Source: Serratia marcescens (GTDB taxonomy: Bacteria > Pseudomonadota > Gammaproteobacteria > Enterobacterales > Enterobacteriaceae). From it: 64,000 nt of DNA. Location of the stretch: positions 124,001 to 188,000 of the forward strand of contig JADMXW010000002.1 in NCBI GenBank assembly GCA_015548865.1. The letters run 5' to 3'. Under the pieces are notes generated by a model, which saw only the letters and a program-made list of their open reading frames with translations, did not search any database and was not told where the DNA came from. Shown piece by piece: positions 9,106-19,745 of the stretch. Every line of letters begins with the position of its first letter. Position 1 is the first letter of the stretch. The translations under genes were made by a program, and so were the position numbers.

Positions 9106-10539
9106 TCAGTGATTACGGATGTAATCATCCATATCCGTTTTCAGGTTATCTGATTTAGTACCAAAAATAGCTTGTACACCGGCACCCGCAACAACAACAC
9201 CCGCCGCACCCAGTTTTTTCAGACCTGCCTGATCCACTTTGGTTACATCACCCACACTCACTCGTAAACGCGTAATGCAGGCGTCAAGATTGGTAATGTT
9301 CTCTTTACCACCGAATGCAGTCACCAGAGCCGCCGCCATTTCACTGTTATTCTGAGCAGACTGTTCAGACGAGCTCTCTTCACGGCCCGGCGTTTTCAGA
9401 TTCAGTTTAGCAATCAGCACGCGGAAGATAGTGTAGTAAGCTAGCGCGTAACACAGGCCAACAATCGGGAACAGCCACAGGTTACTGCCGTTACCGCTCA
9501 AGACCACAAAGTCGATCAACCCGTGAGAGAAGCTAGTGCCATCGCGCATTCCCAGTAGAATACAGATGGGGAACGCCAGACCCGCCAGAATAGCGTGGAT
9601 CACATACAGGATCGGTGCCACGAACAGGAAGGAGAACTCAATCGGTTCAGTAATCCCGGTCAGGAATGAGGTCAATGCTGCGGAGAGCATGATACCGCCC
9701 ACTTTGGCACGATTCTCAGGTTTTGCCGAGTGCCAAATGGCGATTGCCGCCGCAGGCAGACCATACATTTTGAACAGGAAGCCGCCCGCCAATTTACCCG
9801 CAGTCGGGTCGCCCGCCATATAACGCGGAATGTCGCCATGAAACACCTGACCGGCAGCATTGGTGAATTCACCAATTTGCATCTGGAACGGTACGTTCCA
9901 GATGTGGTGCAGACCAAACGGCACCAGAGAACGTTCAACGATACCGTAAAGTCCGAATGCCAGTACCGGGTTCTGATAGGCAGCCCAATGAGAGAATGTC
10001 TGAATCGCTGTCCCCACCGGTGGCCAAATAAAGGAAAGCACTACGCCTGTGATAATCGCGGTCAGGCCGGAGATAATCGGCACAAAGCGCTTACCGGCGA
10101 AGAAGCCCAGATATTCCGGCAACTGAATGCGATAAAAGCGGTTAAACATGTAGGCTGCGATCGCACCAGCGATGATCCCACCTAACACCCCGGTATCCGC
10201 CAGGTGCTCTTTAATGATCACGTCGGGCGGCAGTTGCAGCACGAGCGGAGCCACCGCAGCCATCGTTTTCACCATAATGCCGTAGGCAACAACGGCTGCT
10301 AGCGCAGAAACGCCATCGTTATTGGTAAAACCGAGGGCAACGCCGATGGCAAAAATCAGTGGCATATTGGCGAATACGGAGTCACCCGCTTGCGCCATCA
10401 CGCTAGAGACGATGGCCGGCAGCCAGCTAAAGTTGGCCGATCCGACGCCCAGCAGGATACCTGCGATGGGCAGTACGGAAACAGGCAGCATCAGCGACTT
10501 ACCTACTTTTTGCAGGTTGGCAAATGCATTCTTGAACAT
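9106..10539 (-). CDS. ptsG: PtsG, glucose-specific PTS permease EIICB
   Basis: A 477-residue inner-membrane permease that imports glucose and phosphorylates it to glucose-6-phosphate with phosphate from EIIA-Glc. The N-terminal EIIC domain has about ten membrane segments with the [12 protein letters not shown] substrate loop. The C-terminal EIIB domain carries the phosphorylated Cys421 in [12 protein letters not shown]. The length equals that of E. coli PtsG. It is monocistronic with its own terminator. The leader immediately before the ATG matches the E. coli region that the sRNA SgrS pairs with. Confidence 0.98.
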   Translation of the reverse strand: MFKNAFANLQKVGKSLMLPVSVLPIAGILLGVGSANFSWLPAIVSSVMAQAGDSVFANMPLIFAIGVALGFTNNDGVSALAAVVAYGIMVKTMAAVAPLVLQLPPDVIIKEHLADTGVLGGIIAGAIAAYMFNRFYRIQLPEYLGFFAGKRFVPIISGLTAIITGVVLSFIWPPVGTAIQTFSHWAAYQNPVLAFGLYGIVERSLVPFGLHHIWNVPFQMQIGEFTNAAGQVFHGDIPRYMAGDPTAGKLAGGFLFKMYGLPAAAIAIWHSAKPENRAKVGGIMLSAALTSFLTGITEPIEFSFLFVAPILYVIHAILAGLAFPICILLGMRDGTSFSHGLIDFVVLSGNGSNLWLFPIVGLCYALAYYTIFRVLIAKLNLKTPGREESSSEQSAQNNSEMAAALVTAFGGKENITNLDACITRLRVSVGDVTKVDQAGLKKLGAAGVVVAGAGVQAIFGTKSDNLKTDMDDYIRNH

Positions 10540-10560
10540 AATTGAGTGTGCTCCTGAGTA
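10540..10560 (-). promoter_or_regulatory. ptsG ribosome-binding leader, likely SgrS pairing site
   Basis: Read on the minus strand, ACTCAGGAGCACACTCAATT precedes the ATG. It is nearly identical to the E. coli ptsG leader, where SgrS base-pairs during glucose-phosphate stress and blocks translation. Conservation of non-coding bases here suggests the same control. The sRNA gene itself is not in this window. Confidence 0.6.
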
Positions 10561-10847
10561 ATAGTGCTTTACGGCGTTATAGCAACAAAGGATGGGGAGG
10601 ATACCCTTTGTTATTTGAGGGATTTATCCCTCTTTTAATTTTTACGCAGAGTAAAATAAATAGTCTATTTAATGTTTGACTGCTATCACGTTTCGTTGCG
10701 CAGACAGATCGCCCAGCGCACAAAATTGCTTTTTTTGTCTGTTATTGCGACAAATACCCTCCAACGCTGGCGATGAAATGTCCAACCAGCGAAGAGATAG
10801 GAGGGAATTAATTACGCACCACGAAAAAACTCAGCTATTTTCAGACA
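10561..10847. other. ptsG promoter region / ycfH-ptsG gap
   Basis: About 290 bp. It holds two inverted repeats, AACAAAGG/CCTTTGTT near 10583-10612 and GAGGGAT/ATCCCTC at 10617-10632, and AT-rich sequence expected for the ptsG promoter. I could not identify a confident Mlc or CRP site by eye, and there is no ORF of note. Confidence 0.4.
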
Positions 10848-11645
10848 CTAGACCACGGCGGTCAACCGTTGCGCATCGATATGGAACAGGCGGGAGAAGT
10901 TTTCTGTGGTAGCGGCTGCGAGTTGGGGAAGCTCGATGCCCTTCAGCACTGACAAATATTCAGCAACATCACGGACATAGGCGGGTTGGTTCTCTTTACC
11001 ACGAAACGGCACCGGCGCCAGCCAGGGAGAGTCCGTCTCTACAAGCAGGCGGTCTAACGGCACAAACCGCGCGACATCGCGTAGTTCATCCGCATTGCGA
11101 AAGGTAACAATACCGGAAAATGAAATATAAAACCCCATATCCAACAGTGTACGTGCTGTCGCGATATCTTCTGTAAAACAATGCAGTACACCACCGCAGC
11201 GTTCTACCCCCTCTTCTTTCAGAATATCCAAGGTATCTTGGCGCGCTGAGCGGGTATGAACGATAACCGGTTTGTTTAATTCACACCCGATACGAATGTG
11301 TTCACGAAAGGAATCACGCTGTTGCTGCTGCGTTTCTTGCTGATAGTAATAATCAAGGCCAGTTTCTCCCATCGCCACGACTTGTGGATCGCAAGCCAGT
11401 TGGCGTAACTCTGCATAGTCATACGCAGCGTCCTGATTGAGGGGATGTACGCCACACGAATAAGCCACCTCACGCCGATCGCCGATCAGTTCGCGCATGG
11501 CGCGAAACCCCGGCAGCGTGGTTGCTACCGCCAGAATAAAGCCGACATCGCGCGCTTGCGCTTTAGCCAGTACATCAGACACATCTTTATGCAGTGATTG
11601 ATAATCCAAACCATCAAGATGGCAATGTGAATCCACTAATAACAT
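10848..11645 (-). CDS. ycfH: YcfH, TatD-family metal-dependent deoxyribonuclease
   Basis: A 265-residue TIM-barrel hydrolase with VDSHCHLDGLDY, GETGLDYYY, VIVHTR, LHCFTE and VETDSPWLAP, which together form the two-metal site of TatD-type nucleases. It is colinear with E. coli YcfH. It lies 19 bp after holB in the leftward pabC-mltG-tmk-holB-ycfH operon. The biological substrate of this paralogue is not well defined. Confidence 0.94.
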   Translation of the reverse strand: MLLVDSHCHLDGLDYQSLHKDVSDVLAKAQARDVGFILAVATTLPGFRAMRELIGDRREVAYSCGVHPLNQDAAYDYAELRQLACDPQVVAMGETGLDYYYQQETQQQQRDSFREHIRIGCELNKPVIVHTRSARQDTLDILKEEGVERCGGVLHCFTEDIATARTLLDMGFYISFSGIVTFRNADELRDVARFVPLDRLLVETDSPWLAPVPFRGKENQPAYVRDVAEYLSVLKGIELPQLAAATTENFSRLFHIDAQRLTAVV

Positions 11646-11664
11646 GCTATTTACTCAACGCTTA

Positions 11665-12678
11665 TCAGACAGAAAAAGAGGGAAAGGCATCCAGGCTGTC
11701 CGGATAGGACGCTTGTTCCCATTCCAGTAACACATCGGCAAGCAGCAGTTCACGGTTTACGCCTGTCACCGTTAGAAGCTGATGGCGGCACTGTAGCCAA
11801 CGAGAGAGCACTGCGTCTAACTCCGCAGAGGTTAATTGGTTGGCTAACAGTGCTATCAGTTCATCCTGATCGAGATTGACGCACGCGCTCGCGGCACCAC
11901 GCTGTATTTTTAACGCATCCAACAACAGCGAGGAAAGCCAGTGAATACGCTCTGGCGCGTCTTCGTGGTTTAGCTGCGGCAATAAGGAATAAAACGCACG
12001 GGGTGCTACCGCATTTGCCAACGCATGACATAACGCAGAGCGCTGACGCGCAATCTCTTCCTGCAGTAAATGTTCTGCTGCAAGCGGCGCACCTGCCTGC
12101 AAACGCAGTGCGGTTTGCAACGCCTGCGCAGAGGCTGGATGGCGCCTATTGAGCCAGACAACGCTTTGCGCTTCATCTGGCGTAGGCAGATAAAGATACA
12201 AGCAACGACTGCGCAGCGTCGCCAACAAACGCGTTGGCTCATGACACCCCAGCAGAAAATAGGTTGCATCTGGCGGCTCTTCCAACGTTTTTAGCAATGC
12301 GTTGGCGGCGGCTTCCGTCAACTGCTCGCTATTTTCGATCCACACCAACTTGGCTCCACCCTGCCGTGAACGCTGATAGAGGTTTTCCAACACGCTGCGT
12401 ATCGCATCAACCCCTAACGTCTGTTTACCCTTTTCCGGGCTGAGGGCATACCAGTCCGGGTGCGTGCCCGCCATCATCAATTTGCAGGAATGGCACTCGC
12501 CGCAGCTTTTCATACCCTCAGGGTTCTGGCACAGCATTCGCCTTGACAAGGCATACACCAACGACTCGCGCCCCATGCCGGGTAACGCATGCAGCAACAC
12601 GGCATGATGCGCCCGCCCTTCCTGATATCCCTCAATCAATTGCCGATAGGGCCCATTCAGCCAGGGATACCATTCCAT
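11665..12678 (-). CDS. holB: HolB, DNA polymerase III delta-prime subunit
   Basis: A clamp-loader subunit of 337 residues. It has an AAA+ fold with a degenerate P-loop (LPGMGRESL) and the zinc module with Cys50, Cys59, Cys62 and Cys65, at the same positions as in E. coli delta-prime. The SRC motif (LRSRCL) provides the arginine finger that stimulates ATP hydrolysis by the neighbouring gamma/tau subunit. The stop-to-start spacing with tmk is 2 bp, indicating tight coupling. Confidence 0.95.
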   Translation of the reverse strand: MEWYPWLNGPYRQLIEGYQEGRAHHAVLLHALPGMGRESLVYALSRRMLCQNPEGMKSCGECHSCKLMMAGTHPDWYALSPEKGKQTLGVDAIRSVLENLYQRSRQGGAKLVWIENSEQLTEAAANALLKTLEEPPDATYFLLGCHEPTRLLATLRSRCLYLYLPTPDEAQSVVWLNRRHPASAQALQTALRLQAGAPLAAEHLLQEEIARQRSALCHALANAVAPRAFYSLLPQLNHEDAPERIHWLSSLLLDALKIQRGAASACVNLDQDELIALLANQLTSAELDAVLSRWLQCRHQLLTVTGVNRELLLADVLLEWEQASYPDSLDAFPSFSV

Positions 12679-12680
12679 GC

Positions 12681-13349
12681 TCAGCGCTCCTGCGCCGCCA
12701 ATGGCGCGTCATCTTGCGTCATTTGCTGACGTAGCCAGTGTGTCAACGCGGTTTCGATAGCGGCGCTTACCTTTTCCAACGACTGCGCGGCATCAACGGT
12801 AACGATGGTGGGATCTGCAGCAGCCAGCGCCTGATAGCGTGCACGCGTACGTGCGAAAAAATCCAGTGACTCCTGCTCAATGCGGTCAAGCGCTCCACGC
12901 TGACGGGCACGCGCCAATCCCTTCTCCGGTGGGATATCCAAGTACAGAGTAAGATCGGGACGGAATGAACCCAGCACCGTATCGCGCAATGACTGCATCA
13001 ACTGTTGATCCATGCCACGTCCGCCACCTTGATATGCCTGAGAGGAAAGATCGTGGCGATCGCCTATCACCCAACAACCACGCGCCAGCGCTGGCTTGAT
13101 CACATTTTCAACTAACTGCACTCGGGCAGCATAAAGCATCAACAATTCAGCTTTATCTGTGATTTTTTCATCTTCAGCGCCCTGTTTTATCAGGTCCCGC
13201 AGCCGCTCGGCCAGCGGTGTACCACCCGGTTCTCGGGTAAAAACCACATCCTGCACCCCGTGAGCGTGCAAGACGTTCAGTACAGTATTCTGCGCACTGG
13301 TTTTCCCTGCACCTTCCAATCCTTCAATCACGATAAATTTACTGTTCAT
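12681..13349 (-). CDS. tmk: Tmk, thymidylate kinase
   Basis: A 222-residue kinase converting dTMP to dTDP. P-loop GLEGAGKT is at 10-17, the DRH/DR-type motif is [17 protein letters not shown], and a LID region with [13 protein letters not shown] is present. It overlaps the end of mltG by 11 bases. It is slightly longer than E. coli Tmk at the C-terminus. Confidence 0.96.
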   Translation of the reverse strand: MNSKFIVIEGLEGAGKTSAQNTVLNVLHAHGVQDVVFTREPGGTPLAERLRDLIKQGAEDEKITDKAELLMLYAARVQLVENVIKPALARGCWVIGDRHDLSSQAYQGGGRGMDQQLMQSLRDTVLGSFRPDLTLYLDIPPEKGLARARQRGALDRIEQESLDFFARTRARYQALAAADPTIVTVDAAQSLEKVSAAIETALTHWLRQQMTQDDAPLAAQER

Positions 13350-14367
13350 CCCGGTCCTTCAGCGTAGAGCGGTAAGCGCGCACTGCGCGGTTATGATCGG
13401 CAAGGTTGGTGGTAAAGCGATGCCCCCCCTTCCCGTCCGCCACAAAATAAAGATAATCTGTTTTTGCCGGATGCGCTGCGGCTTCAAGCGAGGCTCGGCT
13501 CGGCATGGCAATAGGCGTTGGCGGCAATCCTGCAATCACATAGGTATTATACGGAGTGGCAGTATCCAGCGCGCTACGCGTGATCACCCCTCGATAATCA
13601 TCACCCATGCCATAAATCACGGTAGGATCGGTTTGCAGGCGCATTCCAGCGCGCAGACGATTCACAAACACGGATGCGACCTGAGGGCGCTCCTCTTTCA
13701 CCGCCGTCTCTTTTTCAACGATGGACGCCATGGTAAGTAAGGCTTCTCGCGAATCATAGGGTAGACCTGCCTCGCGATTCTTCCACACCTCTTCTACCGC
13801 ATTACGCATACGATGATGCGCGCGCAACAACAGATCGCTGTCACGCGTGCCTGCCGTGTAGAGGTAGGTATCAGGATAAAGCCAACCTTCTGGGTTTTCC
13901 GCCTCTTTCATATCCAACAGCGCGGCAATCTCTTGTGGCGTTTTGTCCTGCACGCTGTGTGTCAAATAAGGTGCCGTTTTAAGCGTTTCCAGCCAATCAC
14001 GCAGGCGTGAACCCTCAATAAAGCGGATAGCGAATTGCGCCTCTTTACCGCTTGCCAGCAGAGCCAGCATCTCCCGTACTGTCATCTGCGGCATAAAGCG
14101 GTATGTCCCCGCTTTGAATTTCGCCAGTTCTGGCTCTGCACGCAGTAACCACTGAAACAGCACCGTCGCCGGAATCACCTGCTTTTCCGTGAGCATTGCT
14201 TCCAGCCCCTCTCTGCCCGTGCCCGCCGGGAGGGTGAAGATCGTCTCCTGCTCAATCAGCAGCGAAGAACGGGCGAACTGTTGGAGGTTATGCCATGCAA
14301 CACCGAGCGCGATAGCCAGCCCAATCACCAACAGCAGGAAAAAAACTGTTTTCTGTCTTTTCATCAT
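13339..14367 (-). CDS. mltG: MltG, endolytic murein transglycosylase
   Basis: A 342-residue membrane-anchored enzyme that cleaves nascent glycan strands and is thought to set their length. It has one N-terminal transmembrane segment (~7-24), a LysM-like region and the YceG catalytic domain with Glu218 in SIVEKETAV, the same position as the catalytic residue of E. coli MltG. It overlaps both neighbours (pabC by 4 bp, tmk by 11 bp). Confidence 0.95.
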   Translation of the reverse strand: MMKRQKTVFFLLLVIGLAIALGVAWHNLQQFARSSLLIEQETIFTLPAGTGREGLEAMLTEKQVIPATVLFQWLLRAEPELAKFKAGTYRFMPQMTVREMLALLASGKEAQFAIRFIEGSRLRDWLETLKTAPYLTHSVQDKTPQEIAALLDMKEAENPEGWLYPDTYLYTAGTRDSDLLLRAHHRMRNAVEEVWKNREAGLPYDSREALLTMASIVEKETAVKEERPQVASVFVNRLRAGMRLQTDPTVIYGMGDDYRGVITRSALDTATPYNTYVIAGLPPTPIAMPSRASLEAAAHPAKTDYLYFVADGKGGHRFTTNLADHNRAVRAYRSTLKDRDEQ

Positions 14368-15179
14368 TCAACCATCGACAAATCGTTAGGGCTCAGTAGT
14401 TGGTACAGCGCTCTGGAGCGATAACACCAGGTATCAATTTGATTCACCGGTATCACCGGCATTAGGGCATTACAAATAAACACTTCATCAGCATCAGCGA
14501 GTGTGATCACTGCTTCACGAACCACCTGCAGTCGATAATCAGGATATTGCGCCAAGCGATCAATCAGATATTGACGTGCGACACCGTTCACTCCCGCCAA
14601 TGACAGGTCCGGGGTAAATACCTGTCCCCCCTTACGCCAAAACAAATTGGCCGCACAGCATTCCACCAGGTAACCCCCAGTGTCAAGCACCACCACATCA
14701 TCGACGCCCTGAGCTTCCATCTCCTGGCGTATCAGAACCTGTTCCAGTCGGTTCAGGTGTTTGATACCTGCCAATAGTGGATTGCACCCTAAAGTAACCG
14801 GACTGATGCCAAGCGCAATCCCCTTCTCACGCCATTCAGTGTAATGAGCAGGATAACCTGTCTGCATGACAATTCGTGTCGGTTCGCTGCAAGACAGGGA
14901 GCTATAGCCACGCCCGCCACTACCTCGGGTTAGGATAGCTTTCACCACGCCTTGCCCAACGCCCTGCGCCGCCTGCTCCATTTCAGTTTGTAATTCATCC
15001 CACGCAGTAAAAGGAATATGCAGACGTTCGGCATCCTGGCGTAACCGCGCCATATGCAATTCCAGCCAAACTATCCTCCCCGCCAATACACGCGCAGTGG
15101 TGAAGCAACCATCACCATACTGAAGGCCACGATCGGCTGCCGCTATCTGCTCTTGCGCTTGGCCATTTATCCAAAACAT
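14364..15179 (-). CDS. pabC: PabC, aminodeoxychorismate lyase
   Basis: A 271-residue fold-type IV PLP enzyme that turns 4-amino-4-deoxychorismate into p-aminobenzoate and pyruvate for folate synthesis. The PLP lysine is Lys140 in GIKHLNRLEQV, the same number as in E. coli. It is the first gene of the leftward set pabC-mltG-tmk-holB-ycfH and is separated from fabF by ~195 bp with a terminator. Confidence 0.94.
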   Translation of the reverse strand: MFWINGQAQEQIAAADRGLQYGDGCFTTARVLAGRIVWLELHMARLRQDAERLHIPFTAWDELQTEMEQAAQGVGQGVVKAILTRGSGGRGYSSLSCSEPTRIVMQTGYPAHYTEWREKGIALGISPVTLGCNPLLAGIKHLNRLEQVLIRQEMEAQGVDDVVVLDTGGYLVECCAANLFWRKGGQVFTPDLSLAGVNGVARQYLIDRLAQYPDYRLQVVREAVITLADADEVFICNALMPVIPVNQIDTWCYRSRALYQLLSPNDLSMVE

Positions 15180-15327
15180 GCGATATCCTCACCTAACACG
15201 TTCATTCACGCCTGCGTCAACCACACCGCGTATTGGCACGGCATAGTAATCAGAGTGCCAGTAACTGATATCAGCAACAAGCGGCACGTTCTGAATTCGC
15301 CCCGACACACAATGTCTGATGACAGAC

Positions 15328-15351
15328 GAAAAAAAACCCGGTTGCCCGGGC
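15328..15351 (-). terminator. Terminator of the fab operon after fabF
   Basis: On the minus strand, GCCCGG-gcaa-CCGGGT is followed by a run of eight T. It lies about 25 bases after the fabF stop. Confidence 0.85.
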
Positions 15352-15374
15352 TTTTTAGCAATATCACAACGTTA

Positions 15375-16616
15375 TTACACGCGGCGGAACACCAGTGAAC
15401 CATTGGTGCCACCAAATCCGAAGGAGTTACACAATGTGTATTCCATATCGGAAACCTGGCGTGCCTCATGCGGAACAAAATCCAGATCACAACCTTCATC
15501 AGGGTTATCCAGATTAATGGTCGGCGGAACAGCCTGGTCGCGCAGGGCCAGCACAGTAAAGATAGACTCCACCGCACCTGCAGCACCTAACAGGTGACCG
15601 GTCATGGATTTCGTTGAACTCACCATTACACGGTTCGCTTGTTCACCAAACACGGATTTCACTGCATGCGTTTCCGCAAGGTCACCTGCTGGTGTTGATG
15701 TACCATGCGCATTGATATACCCAACTTGAGCCGGAGTAATGTCTGCATCGCGTAACGCATTCTGCATCGCCAATGCGGCACCCGCGCCGTTTTCAGGCGG
15801 TGATGTCATGTGATAAGCATCGCTGCTCATGCCAAAGCCAACGATTTCGGCGTAGATTTTCGCGCCGCGTTTCTTCGCATGTTCGTACTCTTCCAGCACC
15901 ATAATCCCGGCACCGTCACCCAGCACGAAACCGTCACGGTCTTTATCCCACGGACGGCTTGCCACCTGCGGGTTGTCATTACGCGTGGAGAGCGCTCTGG
16001 CAGCGCCAAATCCGCCAACACCCAGAGGGGTACTGGCCTTTTCTGCACCGCCAGCCAGCATGATATCCGCATCGTTGTAAGCAATAATGCGCGCTGCATG
16101 GCCGATATTGTGCACACCTGACGTACAGGCAGTCGCAATAGAAATACTCGGACCACGCAGTCCGAACATGATGCTCAGATGCCCTGCGACCATGTTAACA
16201 ATGGTTGAAGGGACAAAAAACGGGCTGATTTTACGCGGACCGCCGTTCACCAGTGAGCTGTGATTCTCTTCAATGAGACCCAAGCCACCAATGCCAGAAC
16301 CGATCGCCGCACCAAAGCGCGTCGCGTTTTCTTCCGTCACTTCAATACCGGAATCTCGCATGGCGTTGATGCCAGCGGCGATACCGTATTGAATAAAGGC
16401 ATCCATCTTGCGCGCTTCTTTGCGCGAGATGAAATCCTCGCTATTGAAATCCTTTACTAAGCCAGCAAAACGGGTTGCATAGGCAGTAGTATCGAAATGG
16501 TCGATCAGGCTGATGCCACTCTGACCGGCAAGAAGAGCAGTCCAGGTGGACTCAACTGTATTGCCGACAGGAGTTAACATGCCCAGTCCGGTCACAACTA
16601 CACGACGCTTAGACAC
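15375..16616 (-). CDS. fabF: FabF, 3-oxoacyl-ACP synthase II
   Basis: A condensing enzyme of 413 residues elongating acyl-ACP with malonyl-ACP. FabF is important for the palmitoleate to cis-vaccenate step and for temperature control of membrane composition. The active-site Cys164 (counting Met1) lies in ATACTSGVH, with catalytic histidines in [11 protein letters not shown] and [11 protein letters not shown]. It is the last gene of the yceD-rpmF-plsX-fabHDG-acpP-fabF cluster, 82 bp after acpP. Confidence 0.97.
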   Translation of the reverse strand: MSKRRVVVTGLGMLTPVGNTVESTWTALLAGQSGISLIDHFDTTAYATRFAGLVKDFNSEDFISRKEARKMDAFIQYGIAAGINAMRDSGIEVTEENATRFGAAIGSGIGGLGLIEENHSSLVNGGPRKISPFFVPSTIVNMVAGHLSIMFGLRGPSISIATACTSGVHNIGHAARIIAYNDADIMLAGGAEKASTPLGVGGFGAARALSTRNDNPQVASRPWDKDRDGFVLGDGAGIMVLEEYEHAKKRGAKIYAEIVGFGMSSDAYHMTSPPENGAGAALAMQNALRDADITPAQVGYINAHGTSTPAGDLAETHAVKSVFGEQANRVMVSSTKSMTGHLLGAAGAVESIFTVLALRDQAVPPTINLDNPDEGCDLDFVPHEARQVSDMEYTLCNSFGFGGTNGSLVFRRV

Positions 16617-16698
16617 GCTTGTCCTCCAGGGAGGGAAAATATGACACTGCGGGACAAAGAAAACTTAGGCGGTCGAGTGACCGCCTAGATATGTTCGC

Positions 16699-16935
16699 TT
16701 ACTGCTGGTTAGCCTGAATAAAATCAATGGCTGCCTGAACAGTTGTGATTTTTTCTGCTTCTTCGTCTGGAATTTCAGTATCAAATTCTTCTTCCAGCGC
16801 CATTACCAGTTCAACGGTGTCAAGAGAATCAGCGCCGAGGTCATCAACGAAGGAAGCGTTGTTAACCACTTCTTCCGGTTTAACACCAAGCTGTTCAACG
16901 ATGATTTTCTTAACGCGTTCTTCGATAGTGCTCAT
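16699..16935 (-). CDS. acpP: AcpP, acyl carrier protein
   Basis: A 78-residue acidic four-helix carrier. Ser37 (36 in the mature protein) in [13 protein letters not shown] receives the 4'-phosphopantetheine arm. It is almost identical to E. coli AcpP. The ~150-bp gap to fabG suggests it also has its own promoter or mRNA processing, as usual for this very abundant protein. Confidence 0.98.
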   Translation of the reverse strand: MSTIEERVKKIIVEQLGVKPEEVVNNASFVDDLGADSLDTVELVMALEEEFDTEIPDEEAEKITTVQAAIDFIQANQQ

Positions 16936-17045
16936 ACTCTTAAATTTCCTATCAAAACTCGCTTTCGCGATGGTTTTCGTAGTGTATAAAATGTTGAAAA
17001 AGATGCAACAAAATCCCGGCTGGTCTAACCACGATTTTGTGCTAT

Positions 17046-17065
17046 TTTGCGGTTTTCACCGCAAA
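17046..17065. other. Hairpin in the fabG-acpP gap
   Basis: Perfect 7-bp inverted repeat TTTGCGG / CCGCAAA with loop TTTTCA, between fabG and acpP. It could be a partial attenuator or an mRNA-stabilising structure that separates acpP output from the upstream fab genes. Confidence 0.4.
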
Positions 17066-17089
17066 TAACGCAAATAAATTCCGAGCTCT

Positions 17090-17824
17090 TTAGATCATAT
17101 ACATGCCGCCATTGACATGCAATGTCTCACCCGTAATATAACCAGCCTCATCTGAGGCCAAAAAAGCAACAGCACTGGCGATCTCTTTCGCGTCCCCAAG
17201 ACGGTTCGCGGGAACCTGGCTCAAAATGCCTGCACGTTGTTCTTCTGTCAATGCCTGCGTCATATCGGTTTCAATAAAACCGGGCGCAACCACATTGACA
17301 GTGATGCCTCGTGAGGCCACTTCACGCGCCAGCGATTTGCTAAAACCAATCAGGCCCGCTTTCGCTGCCGCATAGTTCGCCTGCCCGCCGTTCCCCATCG
17401 TTCCGACGACGGAACCGATGGTGACGATACGGCCAAAGCGTTTTTTCATCATGGCACGCAACACCGCTTTTGACAGACGAAATACAGACGTCAGGTTGGT
17501 GTCGATAATATCTTGCCACTCGTCGTCTTTCATTCGCATCAACAGGTTATCACGCGTAATTCCAGCGTTATTGATCAAAATGTCAATTTCACCGAAATCA
17601 GCACGAATAGCTGTCAATACCGCGTCAACGGATGCCTGATCAGCGACGTTGAGCATATACCCTTTGCCATTGGCACCCAACCACTCGCTGATGGCTTGAG
17701 CCCCGTTCTCACTGGTAGCCGTACCCAGCACAGTGGCTCCGCGTGCGACCAACGTTTCTGCGATAGCACGGCCAATACCGCGGCTTGCCCCTGTTACCAG
17801 GGCGATTTTTCCTTCAAAGCTCAT
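17090..17824 (-). CDS. fabG: FabG, 3-oxoacyl-ACP reductase
   Basis: A 244-residue NADPH-dependent short-chain dehydrogenase. It has a Rossmann TGASRGIG motif near the N-terminus, NNAG, and the catalytic Tyr/Lys pair in NYAAAKAGLIG. The start is ATG at 17824 (MSFEGKIALVTG) with an AGAAT-type leader; the longer frame reaches back into fabD and is not conserved. It begins 13 bp after fabD. Confidence 0.97.
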   Translation of the reverse strand: MSFEGKIALVTGASRGIGRAIAETLVARGATVLGTATSENGAQAISEWLGANGKGYMLNVADQASVDAVLTAIRADFGEIDILINNAGITRDNLLMRMKDDEWQDIIDTNLTSVFRLSKAVLRAMMKKRFGRIVTIGSVVGTMGNGGQANYAAAKAGLIGFSKSLAREVASRGITVNVVAPGFIETDMTQALTEEQRAGILSQVPANRLGDAKEIASAVAFLASDEAGYITGETLHVNGGMYMI

Positions 17825-17837
17825 GGTATTCTCCGTT

Positions 17838-18767
17838 TTATTGTTCCAGGGCAGCAGACAGTGAAGCAGGATCGTTAACCGCCGCTGCACTTAAGGTATC
17901 AACGATACGTTTTGCAAGCCCGGTCAAGACTTTACCCGGACCGACCTCCAATAAGGTATCAACACCTTGAGCAGCAACGTAGGAGACACACTCAGTCCAG
18001 CGTACCGGGCTATAAAGCTGTTTTACCAGCGCCGTCCGAATCGCATCAGGATCGGTTTCAATACGTGCATCGACGTTGTTCACTACAGGAATGGCTGGCG
18101 TAGTCACTGTAATCACTTTTAACGCCTCTGCCAGTTTTTCTGCTGCTGGTTTCATCAATGCGCAGTGGGAAGGCACACTCACTGGCAGCGGTAACGCACG
18201 CTTCGCCCCGGCGGCTTTACACGCAGCACCGGCACGTTCAACAGCTTCTTTGTTACCTGCGATCACGACCTGTCCCGGTGAGTTGAAATTCACCGGAGAA
18301 ACGACTTGCCCTTGAGCAGAAGCTTCACAAGCAGCAGCAATGGCTTCGTTATCGAGGCCAATGATAGCATACATAGCGCCAGTCCCTTCTGGTACGGCTT
18401 CCTGCATCAGCTTGCCGCGCAGCTCAACCAGACGCACCGCTTCCTTAAAGTCCAACGCACCGGCACACACCAGCGCAGAATATTCACCCAGACTGTGGCC
18501 TGCCATCAACGCAGGCTGTTTACCGCCCTGTTGTTGCCACACACGCCAGATAGCCACAGATGCCGTCAGCAGTGCAGGTTGGGTCTGCCAGGTTTTATTC
18601 AGTTCTTCCGCCGGACCTTGTGCAGTGAGCTGCCACAGATCGTAGCCCAATACGTCAGAAGCCTGGGCAAAAGTTTCTTGTACTACCGGGTACTGTGCCG
18701 CCAGTTCGGCAAGCATGCCAACTGTCTGGGAACCTTGCCCCGGAAATACCATTGCAAATTGCGTCAT
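17838..18767 (-). CDS. fabD: FabD, malonyl-CoA:ACP transacylase
   Basis: A 309-residue acyltransferase loading malonyl groups onto ACP. The nucleophile elbow is GHSLGEYSAL (Ser at ~92), the catalytic histidine is in SVPSHCALM (~201), and the oxyanion loop is FPGQGSQ at the N-terminus. Same length as E. coli FabD. It begins 18 bp after fabH. Confidence 0.97.
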   Translation of the reverse strand: MTQFAMVFPGQGSQTVGMLAELAAQYPVVQETFAQASDVLGYDLWQLTAQGPAEELNKTWQTQPALLTASVAIWRVWQQQGGKQPALMAGHSLGEYSALVCAGALDFKEAVRLVELRGKLMQEAVPEGTGAMYAIIGLDNEAIAAACEASAQGQVVSPVNFNSPGQVVIAGNKEAVERAGAACKAAGAKRALPLPVSVPSHCALMKPAAEKLAEALKVITVTTPAIPVVNNVDARIETDPDAIRTALVKQLYSPVRWTECVSYVAAQGVDTLLEVGPGKVLTGLAKRIVDTLSAAAVNDPASLSAALEQ

Positions 18768-18785
18768 ATTAAACGTCCCGTTTCA

Positions 18786-19739
18786 TCAAAAGCGAACCAG
18801 CGCAGACCCCCAGGTGAACCCGCCGCCAAAGGCTTCCAGCAGGATCAACTGGCCGGGTTTTATCCGCCCATCACGCACCGCTTCATCCAGCGCACTGGGT
18901 ACAGAAGCGGCTGAAGTGTTGCCATGGCGATCGAGTGTCACCACAACTTTATCCATGCCCATGCCCAATTTCTTCGCCGTGGCACTGATGATGCGCAGGT
19001 TAGCCTGATGCGGCACCAGCCAATCCAGCTGGCTCTTATCGAGATTTGCAGCATTCAGTGTTTCTTCAACGATATGCGCCAGTTCTGTCACGGCCACTTT
19101 GAACACTTCGTTTCCCGCCATGGTCAGATAGGCGGGCTGATCCTGATGAGCGCGATCCTGATGAGGCAGCGTCAACAATTGACCATACCGCCCGTCGGCA
19201 TGCAGATGTGTCGAAAGAATGCCAGGCTGTTCTGACTTGCTCAGCACGACTGCACCCGCACCGTCACCAAAAAGAATGATCGTGCCGCGATCGGCAGGAT
19301 CAAGCGTACGGGCCAGCGTGTCAGAACCAACCACCAGCGCATAATCCACTGCACCGTTTTTGATATATTGATCTGCAATACTGAGCGCATAGGTGAAACC
19401 CGCGCAGGCGGCAGCAACATCAAATGCAATGGTATCGCGGATCTCCAGCATCTGCTGAATTTGGCATGCAGAACTCGGGAAAGCATGCGTCGAAGACGTG
19501 GTTGCGACAATCAGCAAACCAATCTTGTCTTTATCAACACCCGCCATCTCAAGCGCGTTCAGCGCGGCTTGATATCCCATGGTCGCCACGTTTTCATCCG
19601 GCGCGGCAATGCGGCGCTCACGGATACCGGTGCGCGTCACAATCCACTCATCGGAAGTGTCGACCAATTGTTCTAAATCAGCGTTCGTCCTGATTTGTTC
19701 AGGCAAATAACTGCCCGTTCCGACTATTTTAGTATACAT
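18786..19739 (-). CDS. fabH: FabH, 3-oxoacyl-ACP synthase III
   Basis: A 317-residue initiating condensing enzyme that joins acetyl-CoA to malonyl-ACP. Cys112 lies in AAACAGF, with His/Asn catalytic partners in PHQANLRI and HGNTSAAS. Same length as the E. coli enzyme. The start follows plsX by 6 bp. Confidence 0.97.
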   Translation of the reverse strand: MYTKIVGTGSYLPEQIRTNADLEQLVDTSDEWIVTRTGIRERRIAAPDENVATMGYQAALNALEMAGVDKDKIGLLIVATTSSTHAFPSSACQIQQMLEIRDTIAFDVAAACAGFTYALSIADQYIKNGAVDYALVVGSDTLARTLDPADRGTIILFGDGAGAVVLSKSEQPGILSTHLHADGRYGQLLTLPHQDRAHQDQPAYLTMAGNEVFKVAVTELAHIVEETLNAANLDKSQLDWLVPHQANLRIISATAKKLGMGMDKVVVTLDRHGNTSAASVPSALDEAVRDGRIKPGQLILLEAFGGGFTWGSALVRF

Positions 19740-19745
19740 GTACGC